Assembly: GCA_949358305.1 (NCBI GenBank)
Contig: OX442314.1
Span: 60,211,369 to 60,275,368, forward strand
Source: Strigamia acuminata
Lineage: Eukaryota > Arthropoda > Chilopoda > Geophilomorpha > Linotaeniidae
Reading direction: 5' to 3'
DNA: 64,000 bases
The position numbers and the translations under genes were made by a program. Positions 9,536-21,062 of this stretch are shown in pieces (position 1 is the stretch's first letter; the number at the start of each line of letters is the position of its first letter). Under the pieces are notes generated by a model. The model saw nothing but the letters and a program-made list of their open reading frames with translations, did not search any database and was not told the DNA's origin.

Positions 9536-10576
9536 ATGGTTCCTTGCTAGTTGGCCATTTATTCCGTTAATTTTTCGACGTGAAATCCGCGAATTTCGCG
9601 ATTTTTGCGCCGAAATTGATTATTTTCAGGTTACGACGATTTCCGGCCCGAATTTTTCGTTTTTCGAACGTCTACGACGTACCAGCAACGTTCTAGACAG
9701 CCAGGGCTGTCTATTCCTTCACTATTTGGCTGATTTTGTCCGAAATTGCGCGGGTTTCGCGAATTTCGAGACAAAATTTGTATTTTTGCAGGTATCATCG
9801 ATTTTCGGCCCGATTTTCGTCCGCCGTACGTCCACAACGTATCGCCGACGTTCCAGACAGCCAGGGCTGTCTATATTTCCACCGATTCGTTTAATTTTCG
9901 TCCGAAATTACGCGGGATTCGCGAATATCGGCGAATTTAAATTTATTTTCAGGTTTTTCGTCATTTTGGATTCGCTTCTCCGCTTAGCACGTTGCGGCGG
10001 ATACAACGAGAATCCAATACTAGATTATTGGCCGCTTAGTTCCCCGGCGAACGACGGTTATCACCGATCTTTTCAAGCGGACGAAGAGCCTCGAATTTTC
10101 GAGAAGAATTCGGACATTAACGTCCGAATTGCGCTTTCTCCAGCTTTTCGAGAAAGCTGCGCCGTGCCTTCATTTGCACGAGGATTGCATCCGCAATTAG
10201 ATTCGCCTATTTCTCCTTCTTGTCGACATTACTTTGTTAGCATTAAGATAATATTTAAGGCTTTTGGGGGACATTTAGCATCGTATTCGCCCTTCGATCG
10301 AATCCGATCAAGCGATTACGTATTCTCCGGTAATGCTTGTCGTGGTACAAGTGAGGTTTCCCGCGGGCCCAGGTGCACCGATCGGACCCTCTCAGACTGG
10401 CTACCGGAGGTTTTTGAATTCCTTCAGAAGGAATTGCCCAATTTGACGGTTTCCGCCTCGAAAGTGCTTCGAATCAAGTGTTGTGCTTCATCTTCGTGCA
10501 GTGCTACGGTGTCTCCTGTGTGCCATTTCCTTGAGTCAGTGTGTTTCACGCGACGTGTCAGTTTTCCAACGCCACG
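9536..10576 (+). other. Repeated, hairpin-bearing leader of copia 1
   Basis: This stretch is open in one frame from 9450 but has no protein-like composition. It holds imperfect tandem units of about 160-180 bp, each with a CGCGAATTTCGCG-type segment, a pyrimidine-rich TTTTCAG/TTTTGCAG, and the hairpin AGACAGCCAGGGCTGTCT (9695-9712 and 9855-9872). The leader of copia 2 has comparable units with different stem sequences. It may act in packaging, splicing or translation; none of this is shown. Confidence 0.6.
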
Positions 10577-13500
10577 ATGCACAAATCCGGAGATTCATCG
10601 AGCAAAATCCCCGTACTCGGAGTTGGAAACTACGAGCAGTGGCAGCGCTAAAGTCCGAGGGCCTTTGGAGGCATGTTACCGAAGATAAAGAAGCCGAACA
10701 TTTACTAACTTTAAGTGAAAAAGAGAAGGATCGGTACATGACCAAGAAAGATAAAGCCCTCGGCCACATCTATATTCAAGTCAGCGAGCCCAAACGATTG
10801 GTTTTAGATACGTGTAACACGCCGAAAGAGGCGTGGGACGCGCTGGCTAAGATTTATGCGCCAAGCTCACGGGCCAGAAGAGCAGCCATGCGTTGGGAGT
10901 TTTTAAATCTCCAGATTGGACCCAACGAGGATATGCCGGATTTTATTGCCAGAGTCGATCACTATGTTAGGCAATTAAAGGACGTTAAGGAGGAAACTTC
11001 GCCCGACCACCACGCATATCACAGTATCTTAAGGGATTGCCACCTGAGTATGCCCAGGCAACATTCGCAATTTACCATTGGCCGGATGACAAATTTACAC
11101 CGACTTTGGTTGCCGAACAGTTGATATCCGAACAATCTCGTTTAAGATCGGCGGGTCTGCTTCGAACAACTCCTCCGACGGCTCATGCTTCTGCGAAAGG
11201 ACAGTTTCGCCAACGCAATAAATCCGGTGCTCGTGATTTGTCAACTATTCGGTGTTTCAATTGCGACCAGATGGGCCACTACGCAAATAAGTGCCCCCAC
11301 CCTCGACGTGAGAATCCGAACCCGAATCAGTCGACGGCTTCCGTGCAACGCTCCTCGAGAAGCAAGAGTCGAAGACGGAACAAGAACGCCGTCGCCAAGG
11401 TCGAAGATACTCGTCCTCGAGGGAGTTCACATCCAGTTCGGAAAGGGACATTTTTCTGCAGTGCACCGCAAGTCGTTGAGCGCCCAGTTGCCCACCTTAT
11501 GCAATCCAATGAGTGGATTGTTGACTGCGGCGCTACCGACCACGTGACCCATGTACGAGCTTTATTCACCGCTTTTACAAACATTCCGCCTTTCGATATT
11601 GAATTAGGCCAAGGCAAATCCCAAGTCACTGGGCGAGGAACAGTTCAGCTTCTTACGTCGATCGACGATGCTGATTGCGTGCTCGATTTAACAAACGTCT
11701 TATATGCACCGAATTTTGAAGCCAATTTGATTTCAGTGTCGAAAATCGATAAAACGCGCCATCACATCCATATCTTCAATGGCGAGTTCAATGCTTATCA
11801 GACAGATATTCGCACACCGATTATTCGTGCTCGAGAACGTGGTGGACTTTATTATTTGGACGGTTTGTGCTCGGTTCCCATCAGTTCGACGACGGTATCG
11901 ACAACTGCTCAGCCGACAATTCAACCTGTCAAAACAATGATCACGACAGAAGTGGATTTCGACAATGTTCCGAAACCGGTTAAAGGAAAACAAAAGCAAC
12001 GGGAAATTACAGACTATCGTTTTGATCCGCCAGCGGTTGAGAGTGTGAAGGCAATTCCCACCCAACCAATTCCAAACCTGACCGATCCTACACTTTTTCC
12101 CGTCCTTACTCCTATTCCTCCACCGGTCATTGTCAATCCGACCACACAGTCCTATTCCAATGTTCTGCAGTTAATACCGACTTCCCCTCCTCCCGGCAAT
12201 TCACCTCCGTTACAGAAGAAGGTAATTGCTAATCCTGCTTCGGTTAAAGACGCCACCGGTCTATGGCACAGTCGTCTCGGTCACCTGCATACTAATGCAA
12301 TGAAGCTTCTGGCAGCCAACGACCAAGTTTATGGTCTGCAACCAGCTGAAGTCCAACAAGAATTGTCGTGTAACGACTGCAGAATTGCTAAATCGACCAG
12401 AGCTTCACATAAACCGGACCCGAATCCCTGTACATCGAAACCTTTGGATCTTCTACACATGGATTTGTGGGGGCCAGCCCCGCTCACATCACTGGGCGGT
12501 TCGGATTATGTTTTCACCATTATCGACGATGCCACACGTTATACGTGGATTATCCCGTTGGCCCAGAAGTCGCAAACCTTTGGGGCATTCAAAGACTTTG
12601 TCGCCCGCGTTGAACGAATTCAGAATACGCGTGTGAAAGCGATTAGATCCGACCGCGGCGGCGAATTCATGTCAAATGAATTTCTGAACTACCTCAAAGA
12701 AAAGGGCATCTAAGGACAGCGGACCAATCCTACGTCACCTCAAATGAACGGGACTGCAGAACGCATAAATCGAACAATGGCCGACAGTGTTCGATCTCTT
12801 ATCTTTGAAACTCAACTCCCGGACGACCTTTGGGCGGAAGTCGCAGTTACTTTTGCATATGTGAAGAACCGAAGCCCGCATTCGAGATTAAATAATCAGA
12901 TTCCCTATATTCTATGGCGACAACGAGCATTGTCTTTACGACACCTACCCAAAATGGGGTCCAAATGCTGGGTGCATTACACCGCGCCAGGCCGCAAGAA
13001 ACTAGATCTGCGTGCATGGGAGGGATATCTCGTTGGTTACGCGACTGGTACCCGCGGATATAGAGTTTGGAATCCGGTAGAAGATCGAGTTTACGAAACG
13101 GTTTACGTCAAGATCGATGAACGCCAATCATATCGGAAATCTCTTCGTGGCGCATCTCAACGGCCCGAAGAAACTTTTTCTGATGTCGGACAGCAATCGG
13201 TTTCGTTTAACGACAACGTACAGTTCCATGACTGGCCAAGAGGATCCGATTCCGAACATTCTGATCATTCCGACGACGATTCCGATAATGGTGGAGCTAG
13301 CCATGCCAGCGGCGTATCGACATCTCACTCTGTTCATACACCGGTCATCCAATTGCCGCCTCCGACAACGCCAGAGCAGTTATTGTTGGATGCATGTGCA
13401 CTGCAATTACCAAGTTCGGCAAGCCTAGGACATTCCCAATCGTATCCCATCCTCTATCAGGAAGGAGACACAGATGACGATATTGCTAACTTTGATGACC

Positions 13501-15521
13501 TATCTATCCTTCCAAGGACGTCTGATTTCACAGGGACATCCGCAGAGCAGTCTCCTCGCCAATCACCGCTAGGTTCCCCAGCCAGATACATCACGTATCG
13601 CCGGAAAACCCGTGGAGCAGATCTTTCTCATACAGTGTCGGTATTTGACGATACTCCAATGTCTCCTGCTCCAATTCAGCACATAGTCGGGACAGAAGTC
13701 TTGCCTGCTACGGATCGCCATACTGCATATATTTGGCGACCCATTGGGGGAGATTCCGAGTGCAGTGATTGGAGACGCGAGGAACACCTTCGGAAGGATC
13801 AAGTTCCGGGATCGATTAAAACGGACGTTTACTACTTTCCGATGCCCGGCATTCGACTTAGATCTCAGAGAGATGTTGATGAATACTGTATGCTCAACAA
13901 CATCGATTATGACCCCAGTTTGTTTATTTGGAGCAACATCGAGTACACATTGCCGACTATTCCGGGTGCTCGCCATGCGGCTCATCTCTGCAGAACGGAA
14001 CCAGCTTCCTACGCTGAAATCTCGAAATTTTCCGACGCTCCGAAATGGCGCGAAGCCATTAAGGAAGAGCTCGACACGTTTACCGAAAGAGAAGTTTATC
14101 TCGAAGTTCCAAGACCACCGGATACTACGATTCTTGGCTGCAAATGGCTTTTTAAGCTGAAGACCGATGCAGCAGGGACGATCACCAGATATCGAGCTCG
14201 TTTAGTCGCCCAGGGTTTTCGTCAAACTCTCGGAGTCGACTACGATGAAGTTTTTAGTCCGGTGGTGAATTTTGTCTTAATCCGTTTATTCTTCTGTCTT
14301 CTCGTCGTGTTGCGTGGTTGGAAGGATGCACACTTAGATGTGAAATGTGCGTACCTGTATGGCGAACTTAAACACAAGGTCTATATGCGGATCCCTGCAG
14401 GTGCCACATGTTCCAACCCCAACAATGTGTGGCTTCTCATTAAGTCACTTTACGGACTTCACCAGTCTGGAAGACAGTGGTTCGAAAAATTGGACGAAAC
14501 GCTTCGAGACCTCGGATTCCGAAGAATGCCCGCGTGCAATTGTGTCTACGTCTTCGGAAATTCCGCCATCATGTTAGTCTACGTGGACGATATTATTTTA
14601 TTCTACGCGTCCGACAGTGTTTTCGACCAATTGATCCAACTTATCAGTTCGAAATTCCAAATCGTTAACCTCGGTCCGATTACGAAATTGTTAGGCGTCG
14701 AGTTCATCCGCGATATGGGACGCACATTCATTTCCCAACGTGCTTATATTGCGAAGATCATCAAAAAGTTTAGTACCTCGACCAACAAGCTCGTGAAAGT
14801 TCCCGTGACACCCGGGACGACACTCGTCAGAGGATCGACCGAGAATTTGGAAGATTTCCCATACCGCTCGCTGATAGGATCACTGTTATTCTTGGCTTCG
14901 AGGACACGCCCCGATATACTTTACTCAGTTATCCATTTATCGCAATACAACACCTGCTATAATAAGACCCACATCCGAGCATTACTTCAAGTTCTACAGT
15001 ACGTCGCTAACACCGCGCACTTTTGCATCGAATTATCCGGCTGTACGTCTTCGCAATTGTGGGCTTACACCGACGCTTCGTGGGCATGCGATCCGGAGAC
15101 ATCATTGAGTTTCGGCGGCTATATCACTTTCATCGGCAACATTCCAATCGGCTGGTCCTGTCGTAAACAGTCGACCGTGGCATGCTCAACAATGGAAGCA
15201 GAATTTATCGCCCTTGTTGAGTGTGTCAAGGAACTTTACTGGTTGGACCACGTTTATCTTCAGTTTCCGGTCCTCAACCGATTATCGCGACTCGTCATCT
15301 ATTCCGACGCTCTCTCTGCCATACAGTTTACTTCCACTGATGTCGAAACTTCGAAAACTCGACATATTCGTGTACGATATCACTGGCTCAGGGAGTGGTA
15401 TACGGCGGGACGTTTCGAACTCCGCAAAGTGCCCGGCGATCTTAACGTCGCCGACATCTTCACGAAGTGGCTCGGATCGGAACGTTTACAATCGTTGATT
15501 TCTCGAATTTTCCGATTGTAA
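10577..15521 (+). pseudogene. gag-pol: Copia 1 Gag-Pol polyprotein, broken by a deletion, an insertion and a stop
   Basis: Domain order is gag (LKSEGLWRHVTEDKEAEHL onward), a CCHC knuckle (CFNCDQMGHYANKC), protease (IVDCGATDHV), integrase with HHCC (LWHSRLGHLH...CNDC) and DDE (DLWG, RSDRGGEF, NGTAERINR), RT (FVLIRLFF, YVDDI) and RNase H (TDASWACD, STMEAEF, YSDALSA, NVADIFTKWLG). Compared with the intact copia 2, about 16 nt are missing near 10641 and 2 nt (CA) are inserted near 11019. A CAA glutamine codon has become TAA (12711-12713) just before the integrase TNP..PQMNG segment. From 12714 to 15521 the frame is open. It cannot make a full polyprotein. Confidence 0.92.
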
Positions 15522-15728
15522 CTTTATCGTGACATTCCTGTGTTAGTTTTTCCCGATTGTGAGAATCATCGAGTTTCAGTGGGAATATTCGGGCTTTCGT
15601 AGAGTTTTTCAATTACAGTACCCGGCTCGGTGATTCGACTTTATTATTTTCCTTTTGATTAATGTTTACACTGTAATTCCAGTATGTGTTTGTATTTTCC
15701 CCGAACATTTAAGATCGAAGGGAGGATT

Positions 15729-16268
15729 TGTTGGTCCTAAGACCAAATTTATTATCGATATCAAATGTTTATACTTTATATAATTCAATTTCAAATCAGT
15801 TATTTCGATGTTTGATGTCTTATTCGTTATATTTCGCTTTCTGCACACATTGTGTGCTGTACCGTATGTAATTCCATACCTGCATAATGTTTTTCAATAT
15901 GATTTGTTCTTTAATTTAATGTTAAATGCCAATATTTGTCACCAGAGTGCTGCGTCACTCTCATCTCTTTTCCAACATGGCGCTGCACATGGGTTTGTGC
16001 AGCTCTCAGCTTTCCAAAGCAGATTATGTAAGATTTTTGCCTTTATTAAATCGTTTTTTATATTTTTAAATATTTGTCTTTGATTTAAAGCACTTTGTGT
16101 GCTAGTCTGGCGATTATAAGCGGTCTTAAACCGCGCGCCATTTCCGAAACGTCATTCCGTTATCGGAATTAACCGCCGAGTATTTTCAACGCCATTTTGG
16201 CGTCAATTAACGCTTCCAGTCGGCAATTTGCCGACATCTGCGCGCTCCTCTGCTACCAGTTAACTACA
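15729..16268 (+). repeat. 3' LTR of copia 1
   Basis: 540 bp, starting TGTTGG after the polypurine tract GAAGGGAGGA (15717-15726) and ending CTACA before the second GTCAC. It again holds CCTCTGCTACCA (16247-16258), here without a facing primer site. Confidence 0.95.
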
Positions 16269-16273
16269 GTCAC

Positions 16274-16630
16274 TAGATAGCGCCCGTGGTGATTACATCA
16301 CGGGCTGTTCAATTATAATTAATCAGGGGGGTATCTTGATATAAAAGAGCCACTTTGGCTCTCAGAGCTCAGTTCTCCAATAACATTCAAGTGGTTAAAG
16401 TCAGCCAGCATATGGCGTGATGCGATCACTCTACAAACCAATTTGATAAAGTGTTATTCATATCTCTAGGTTTAGTTTTATGTTTTGTATTTGCTTGAGT
16501 TTGATTTAAAGAATAAAGATACTGTTTGATTTAAACTCACAACTCTGACTCCCTCGTTTATTTCACTCTTTAGTTTAGTAAAGTTTAGCAAAGTTAGATA
16601 ACGATAATGCAAAGTAATTACGTGGTCCAG
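16274..16630 (+). promoter_or_regulatory. LTR-like promoter region, element unknown
   Basis: On the plus strand TATAAAAG (near 16339) is followed about 30 bp later by an initiator-like TCAGTT, and AATAAA lies near 16511. This is the layout of an LTR. Two hairpins frame it: GCCCGTGGTG-ATTA-CATCACGGGC near 16283 and TTACGTGGTCC...GGGCCACGTAA near 16617-16650. The LTR ends were not found; the left side is the copia 1 insertion point. Confidence 0.4.
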
Positions 16631-17030
16631 ATTGGCCACCGGGCCACGTAACATTATAGTGTTTTGCTTCAAGGGTTTTAAACTCATTGGTGTCAGCCAA
16701 GTTGTCTTTCGACCATGAGTCCTTGAGCGCTTTGTTCTGTCTTTTGGATTCACGAAATGCTTTTCGAGCCTCTGATACCAATATGTCAGAACGTTCTGCC
16801 TCTCTATGCGCGGCAGCTGCGTCATCCAAAGCCTGCTGTCGCGTCGTTAGAAGTCCTCGCAATGCCTCCTCGAGATCGTGCTGTGACCCAAAGTCACTCG
16901 CATCAACCCCAAGCATATCGGCTAACTTCTCAGCCAATTCAGGATTCAAATCTGTATTCACAATAACTTTCTTAATCAACGATCTAGATCGACGTTTTGG
17001 GGAGCGTGATTGAGACCGTGTCTTAACCAT
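16575..17030 (-). CDS. Gag-like N-terminal ORF with coiled coil
   Basis: From the ATG at 17030 the frame starts with a basic R/S-rich peptide (MVKTRSQSRSPKRRSRS), then an acidic segment and an alanine/glutamate-rich helix with coiled-coil character (LTTRQQALDDAAAAHREAER). The last 30 or so residues are translated from the hairpin region beside the LTR-like segment and may not be genuine. The N-terminus resembles those of retroelement Gag proteins, but no family motif is visible. It could belong to the element interrupted by copia 1 or to another. The function is not assigned with confidence. Confidence 0.4.
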   Translation of the reverse strand: MVKTRSQSRSPKRRSRSLIKKVIVNTDLNPELAEKLADMLGVDASDFGSQHDLEEALRGLLTTRQQALDDAAAAHREAERSDILVSEARKAFRESKRQNKALKDSWSKDNLADTNEFKTLEAKHYNVTWPGGQSGPRNYFALSLSNFAKLY

Positions 17031-17117
17031 GAGTGAGGAGAGAACTGTCGTTGACCAACACTCTGCAAACCAATTCAATGTCAGGTGATAGCTGCAGCCA
17101 GTCACAGTCGTCCACAA

Positions 17118-18180
17118 CTAGGTCAACTTTAGACTTTACAAATGCTGTCAGCTTCACTCTCCAAGGGTAGTGACCAGTCGATGGCTATCTGGTGGGCCTT
17201 AGGGAATTCTAGGTCCAACTCAGAGTATTTTTAGCTATCGGACAAAAGGTCGTGACCTGAAGAACAAAGGGTGTCATAAATGTCATCCTGTACGTTCAGC
17301 ACAAAACTTTCGCCCCCTGTTCGTTCAGTGCGAAATCTCTGCCCCTTCAAAAAATTTAAATTACAACAGTCAAAAAGTAGGGGTTGACGTTGCGACAACT
17401 CAATCCCTATAAATAAAACTATTGTTGTAGAGGCACTCCAGCCTCTGTTTTTGCACAGCAACCTGTCATAAATATACAAGAAATGTAGAAAACTGGCAAA
17501 TGCATTAAATTTTGGCTCTTCTCTGCGCCCCAAAAGATAAAATTATAGCGGTTATATTAGCGGTTATACTTTGGTATTTTTAATTCACGCCCCAAAAGTA
17601 AAAAAAAGCGAACACTTTTTGGTATTTTTAATCCACGCCCCAAAAGATAGAAAACTAGCAACCGGAAGTTTACTGACACTCCCAAACTAACAAATACAAT
17701 CCCACAATTTGTCTTTCCCTTCATGTTCTAAATTATTCACGCCAGAACCAAGTAGAAAAAACTGCGTATATCGAATTTTAATGGCATTTATCCTCGCGCC
17801 CCACAGCGACGAATGCGACAGGCGTACGTTTTCTTTTGCGCTGGTGCCGGTACGCTGGTCACCAGGTTTAATCCCCGCTGAAAACGCTAAAATTGCGTGT
17901 TTCAGGCTTCCTGTGGCATAGCTAGCTCCAGCACCAAAATCACACCCAAAACACCACCAAGATTGCGATAATCTTGATGAGGCAAAATTCGACTCATTCG
18001 CCTCAGACTAAGGGTGAAGAGAAATTGGCGAACTGAGTCTGAATCGAGCTGGGTAGACGCCAACTGAACACGGTCCAGTTCCAGGGAGAGTTAGGTCCAA
18101 ACCCCAGGAGATTCTCTACCCAACCGATCCGGATATGAAATTAGAGTAGGAATAGGATAAAAGAAGGGTACAAGGAAAAT
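17118..18180. other. Non-coding stretch with short direct repeats
   Basis: No gene is supported. The segment ACGCCCCAAAAG recurs near 17530, 17590 and 17635; the last two lie in units of about 50 bp that share TTTTGGTATTTTTAAT. A TATAAATA near 17408 could belong to an old LTR promoter, but nothing confirms it. Confidence 0.45.
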
Positions 18181-18760
18181 GTGGTGTGTTTCACAAAATT
18201 GGGATAAGAGATCCACACACAGCACACTGAAAATAAAGATGAAAAAGATGTTGGGCTGGATTCACGGTCCTCTTTCGAAGCCGTTAGCCACCCAATTCGT
18301 GTTTGCAATCATCTCATGCGCGGTTTGAAAGCAAACACCGTTAGGCTCGACACCCAAGCAGTCGCCTGCTAAGGTCGCCCTCCCCGCTATCCGAGACTCA
18401 ATTTTCACAGCAAAGCAGTGAAATTGACAAAATGTGCCGTAAATGCGCATATAAAACACAAAAGCCAAAATCACGCCAAACCGTGTCCACCAGTGCTCGG
18501 GACAGGGTTGGAAACTTAGTCTTCGTGTGCCCAAAGAAAGTACGTGTGGCTGCAGTTTCAAAAGCGCACTCAAACCGCTGCAACCAGGAATGTACCTCTG
18601 GCCAGTAATGAGCACAACTTCCCCAATAGCACTAACCAGTTCATTGCCGCCCGGGCACCGCGCAGGGCTGAACTGGGCCACGACGGACTCCAGCATCATG
18701 CCTGCCCACCACAACAACACTACAAACACGTTTCCCCGCCAAAAACATACTCGGAAAAAG
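18181..18760 (-). CDS. Possible small secreted protein gene (tentative)
   Basis: A minus-strand frame (18262-18729) has a hydrophobic stretch, VFVVLLWWAGMMLESVVA, followed by Q and a cysteine-bearing segment (RCPGGNELVSAIGEVVLITG). A second cysteine segment lies near 18300-18370 (AGDCLGVEPNGVC). No ATG precedes the hydrophobic part in frame, so splicing would be needed; GT-AG pairs exist but are not compelling. No family is recognised. It may be chance. Confidence 0.2.
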
Positions 18761-18789
18761 CACCAAATCGCCCGACCCTGGGAAAGAAA

Positions 18790-20620
18790 TAAAACAACTT
18801 AATGTACCACTCGTCGGGTGTGGTGCCGACCCGCTAAGACACTCATTACGTCTGCGTAACCTCAGGTATGTCATTGATAACACATCGCCGATTTGTTCGA
18901 ACCTAACTTCTACACACCCCACCTTCAATATGTATCTAAAACGATGAAGCTGTACATCTCCAACGCTCCAAACTACAAATTCTGAGCACCTACAAATGGT
19001 TCCTTTCCCCATCAGTTTCTCAAAGAAATAAATCATAAAATAAAAATAAAACGGCATTAGACTTATGTGTTGGTTGGCCATTGCCACCCAAAGATGATTA
19101 AAGGAAACATCAAGGTCGAGCTCAAGCCCAGCCAAACACACAAGAAAAACACACTCCAAAAAAAAATAAAGGTGGCATTAGACTAATGTGTTGATTGGTC
19201 ATTGTCATCATAAGGTGATCTTTAATAATAATAATAAAAAAAAATTCATTCAAATTCTAACCAATCCAACAAAAGAGAAAAACACCAGAAAACAAAAAAC
19301 AATTGCACAAATCCTCCAAAAACCTGAGCAATACCCAGCCATCGAGAGCGGTGTAAATGGTTAGATGCTAAAACAATGTTTGTACAAGATGATATAAGCA
19401 GCCATTCAATCAAAATAATTAAAAACTTGTCTGAGAAAGAAAAATTTAATTTCTACAATGTTTTAAAGACCAACAATATGGTCTTTCTTAGAAATTTAAA
19501 ATTTTCCTTAGAAATTTTGAAGAAAATTTGACAAATTCGGGTGGGGCCCACTGCATTGGGTAAAGTGGTGGATGTCTAACTTTAATGTCGGCCATGATCA
19601 ATAGATAGGACATTGCTCGCATTAATTCCTCTTTAATTGATTTATGCACAAAGAAGACAATGAATGAATTACGTAGCCGTAAAGCAATGAGCTTATTGGG
19701 TCAGTGACATATCAACTAATCAATGGGCTTCCCTGCATAAAAATCGCAACGGGGCCTCCTGATGAATTTATTTTAAATCTTATTTATAAAAATAATTGGG
19801 TGCGGTCAGTGTGCCACTGCATTGGGTAACGTGATTGATGTGATAAGATATTTTATCGACTGCACAGCATTGACAACCCGTGTGGAAATGTAAACAACCA
19901 ATATTTAGCTAGATGGCCAATAGAATCAGGCAGATTAATATATATGAATGATTACTTAAGTTTGCAACTTACTTTTCTTGACTGTTGCCGTCGTTGTATC
20001 AGCTTGGAGTTTTTAGAATGTGTTATCGTCTCTTGAAACTAAGGAGTGAAGTTGAAATTGCAATAATCAGTATTTAGTATTCAGTATTTTCTTTAGAAAA
20101 TATTGTATGAATAGCTAACATTTGAATGCCGTGACAGTGTATTCATAGAATGAATGGGGAAAAAGGAATAATTTAAACGATTTCAATGCTGAAATACAAC
20201 ATCACGCTTTCTTCGTATGTCAACACGAAAATGACTAAGAAATTTTGTAGTGTTCATGCTGTTTGCGTTTTGTTTATTTAAGATTTGCATCAAAAGTCTG
20301 AGTGCAACCAAGTACACACATTTCTGACTTGTCACATATTAACACGTAAAACATTTCTCGAAAAGGTTTTTGAATTGTGTAAGTTGTATTATTCCCCTAG
20401 ACTAACTAAGGCCGTTGAGTAGAAGACCCACGTGGCATCTTACCGGAGATTATCCTTAATTTAGAAATAGAAAATCCGGTTTGCCGGAAATGTTAAATGC
20501 ATTGTGGAATAAAATGTGATAAATGAAAACCACACACATTTCAAATTGTGTATCCACCCTGTGCACTAATGGAGGCAGAAGACGCAGACAACTTTTAGGG
20601 CAGGGAGGGTTAATGTGATC
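18790..20620. other. Gene-poor AT-rich DNA with a diverged duplication
   Basis: A segment containing GGCATTAGACT.ATGTGTTG.TTGG at about 19050-19105 recurs about 115 bp later (19165-19225). CCACTGCATTGGGTAA occurs near 19547 and again near 19813. No coding region is supported. Confidence 0.4.
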
Positions 20621-20626
20621 TAACTC

Positions 20627-21062
20627 TTAAAAAGTGAAGTTTTTTGGTTGGCTTACTTTGCTCACAGTTCCGAAGGTGTGTTTCTTGGAACTAGTCGCAC
20701 TCGTTTCGTTTGTATCCACACTGCAATGTACAACAGGTGTGTTGATGTTGTCTTTGGTAGAAGAGTTTGAGAAAATCAATGACAGTTTGAATAAATCATC
20801 ACAAAAAGACAAGTGAGAATATGGAAAACTTGATGATCATAATTATAAGTTCAATGTCAGAACACCAACTATTAAAATGTTTTTTCAGAGAAAATTGGTC
20901 TTGTTTCTCAACAAACACGTGGTTAACATTTTCATTGACTTTTTTGATGTCAACACTTTTCTTCTCTTTTTGAACTAAAGTTAAATAAAAATGCATTGAA
21001 CTAAAATTTTTCCAAAAAATTACAAATTGTTCGTTAACATTCAAAGAATTGAATTTTGACAC
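20627..21062 (-). other. Two adjoining unassigned minus-strand ORFs
   Basis: Frames at 20799-21062 (ends at TGA) and 20627-20812 abut in different phases. Their translations are mixed and not low-complexity (LVQKEKKSVDIKKVNENV; PVVHCSVDTNETSATSSKK). They could be two exons of a short gene or chance. No domain is recognised. Confidence 0.2.

Larger units (their letters stand above)
8977..16273 (+). mobile_element. Full-length Ty1/copia element 1 with TSD GTCAC
   Basis: The body is 8982-16268 (7287 bp), flanked by GTCAC at 8977-8981 and 16269-16273. Its 5' LTR (8982-9521) and 3' LTR (15729-16268) are both 540 bp, and only one difference was found by eye (9462 C against 16209 A). It carries a tRNA-iMet primer site, a roughly 1-kb repeated leader, a gag-pol region in one frame, and a polypurine tract (15717-15726). 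Its coding region has a deletion, a frameshift and a stop, so it is structurally complete but not autonomous. It inserted into an older minus-strand gag relic. Confidence 0.95.

Noticed and set aside
9450..10688. A 412-codon plus-strand ORF at the start of copia 1
   Set aside because: It lies in the LTR tail and leader, has no protein-like composition, and follows repeated hairpin units. The gag homology starts at 10577 in another frame.
18641..19159. 172-codon minus-strand ORF
   Set aside because: It has no domain, no composition signal, and overlaps another weak frame and repeat-like DNA.
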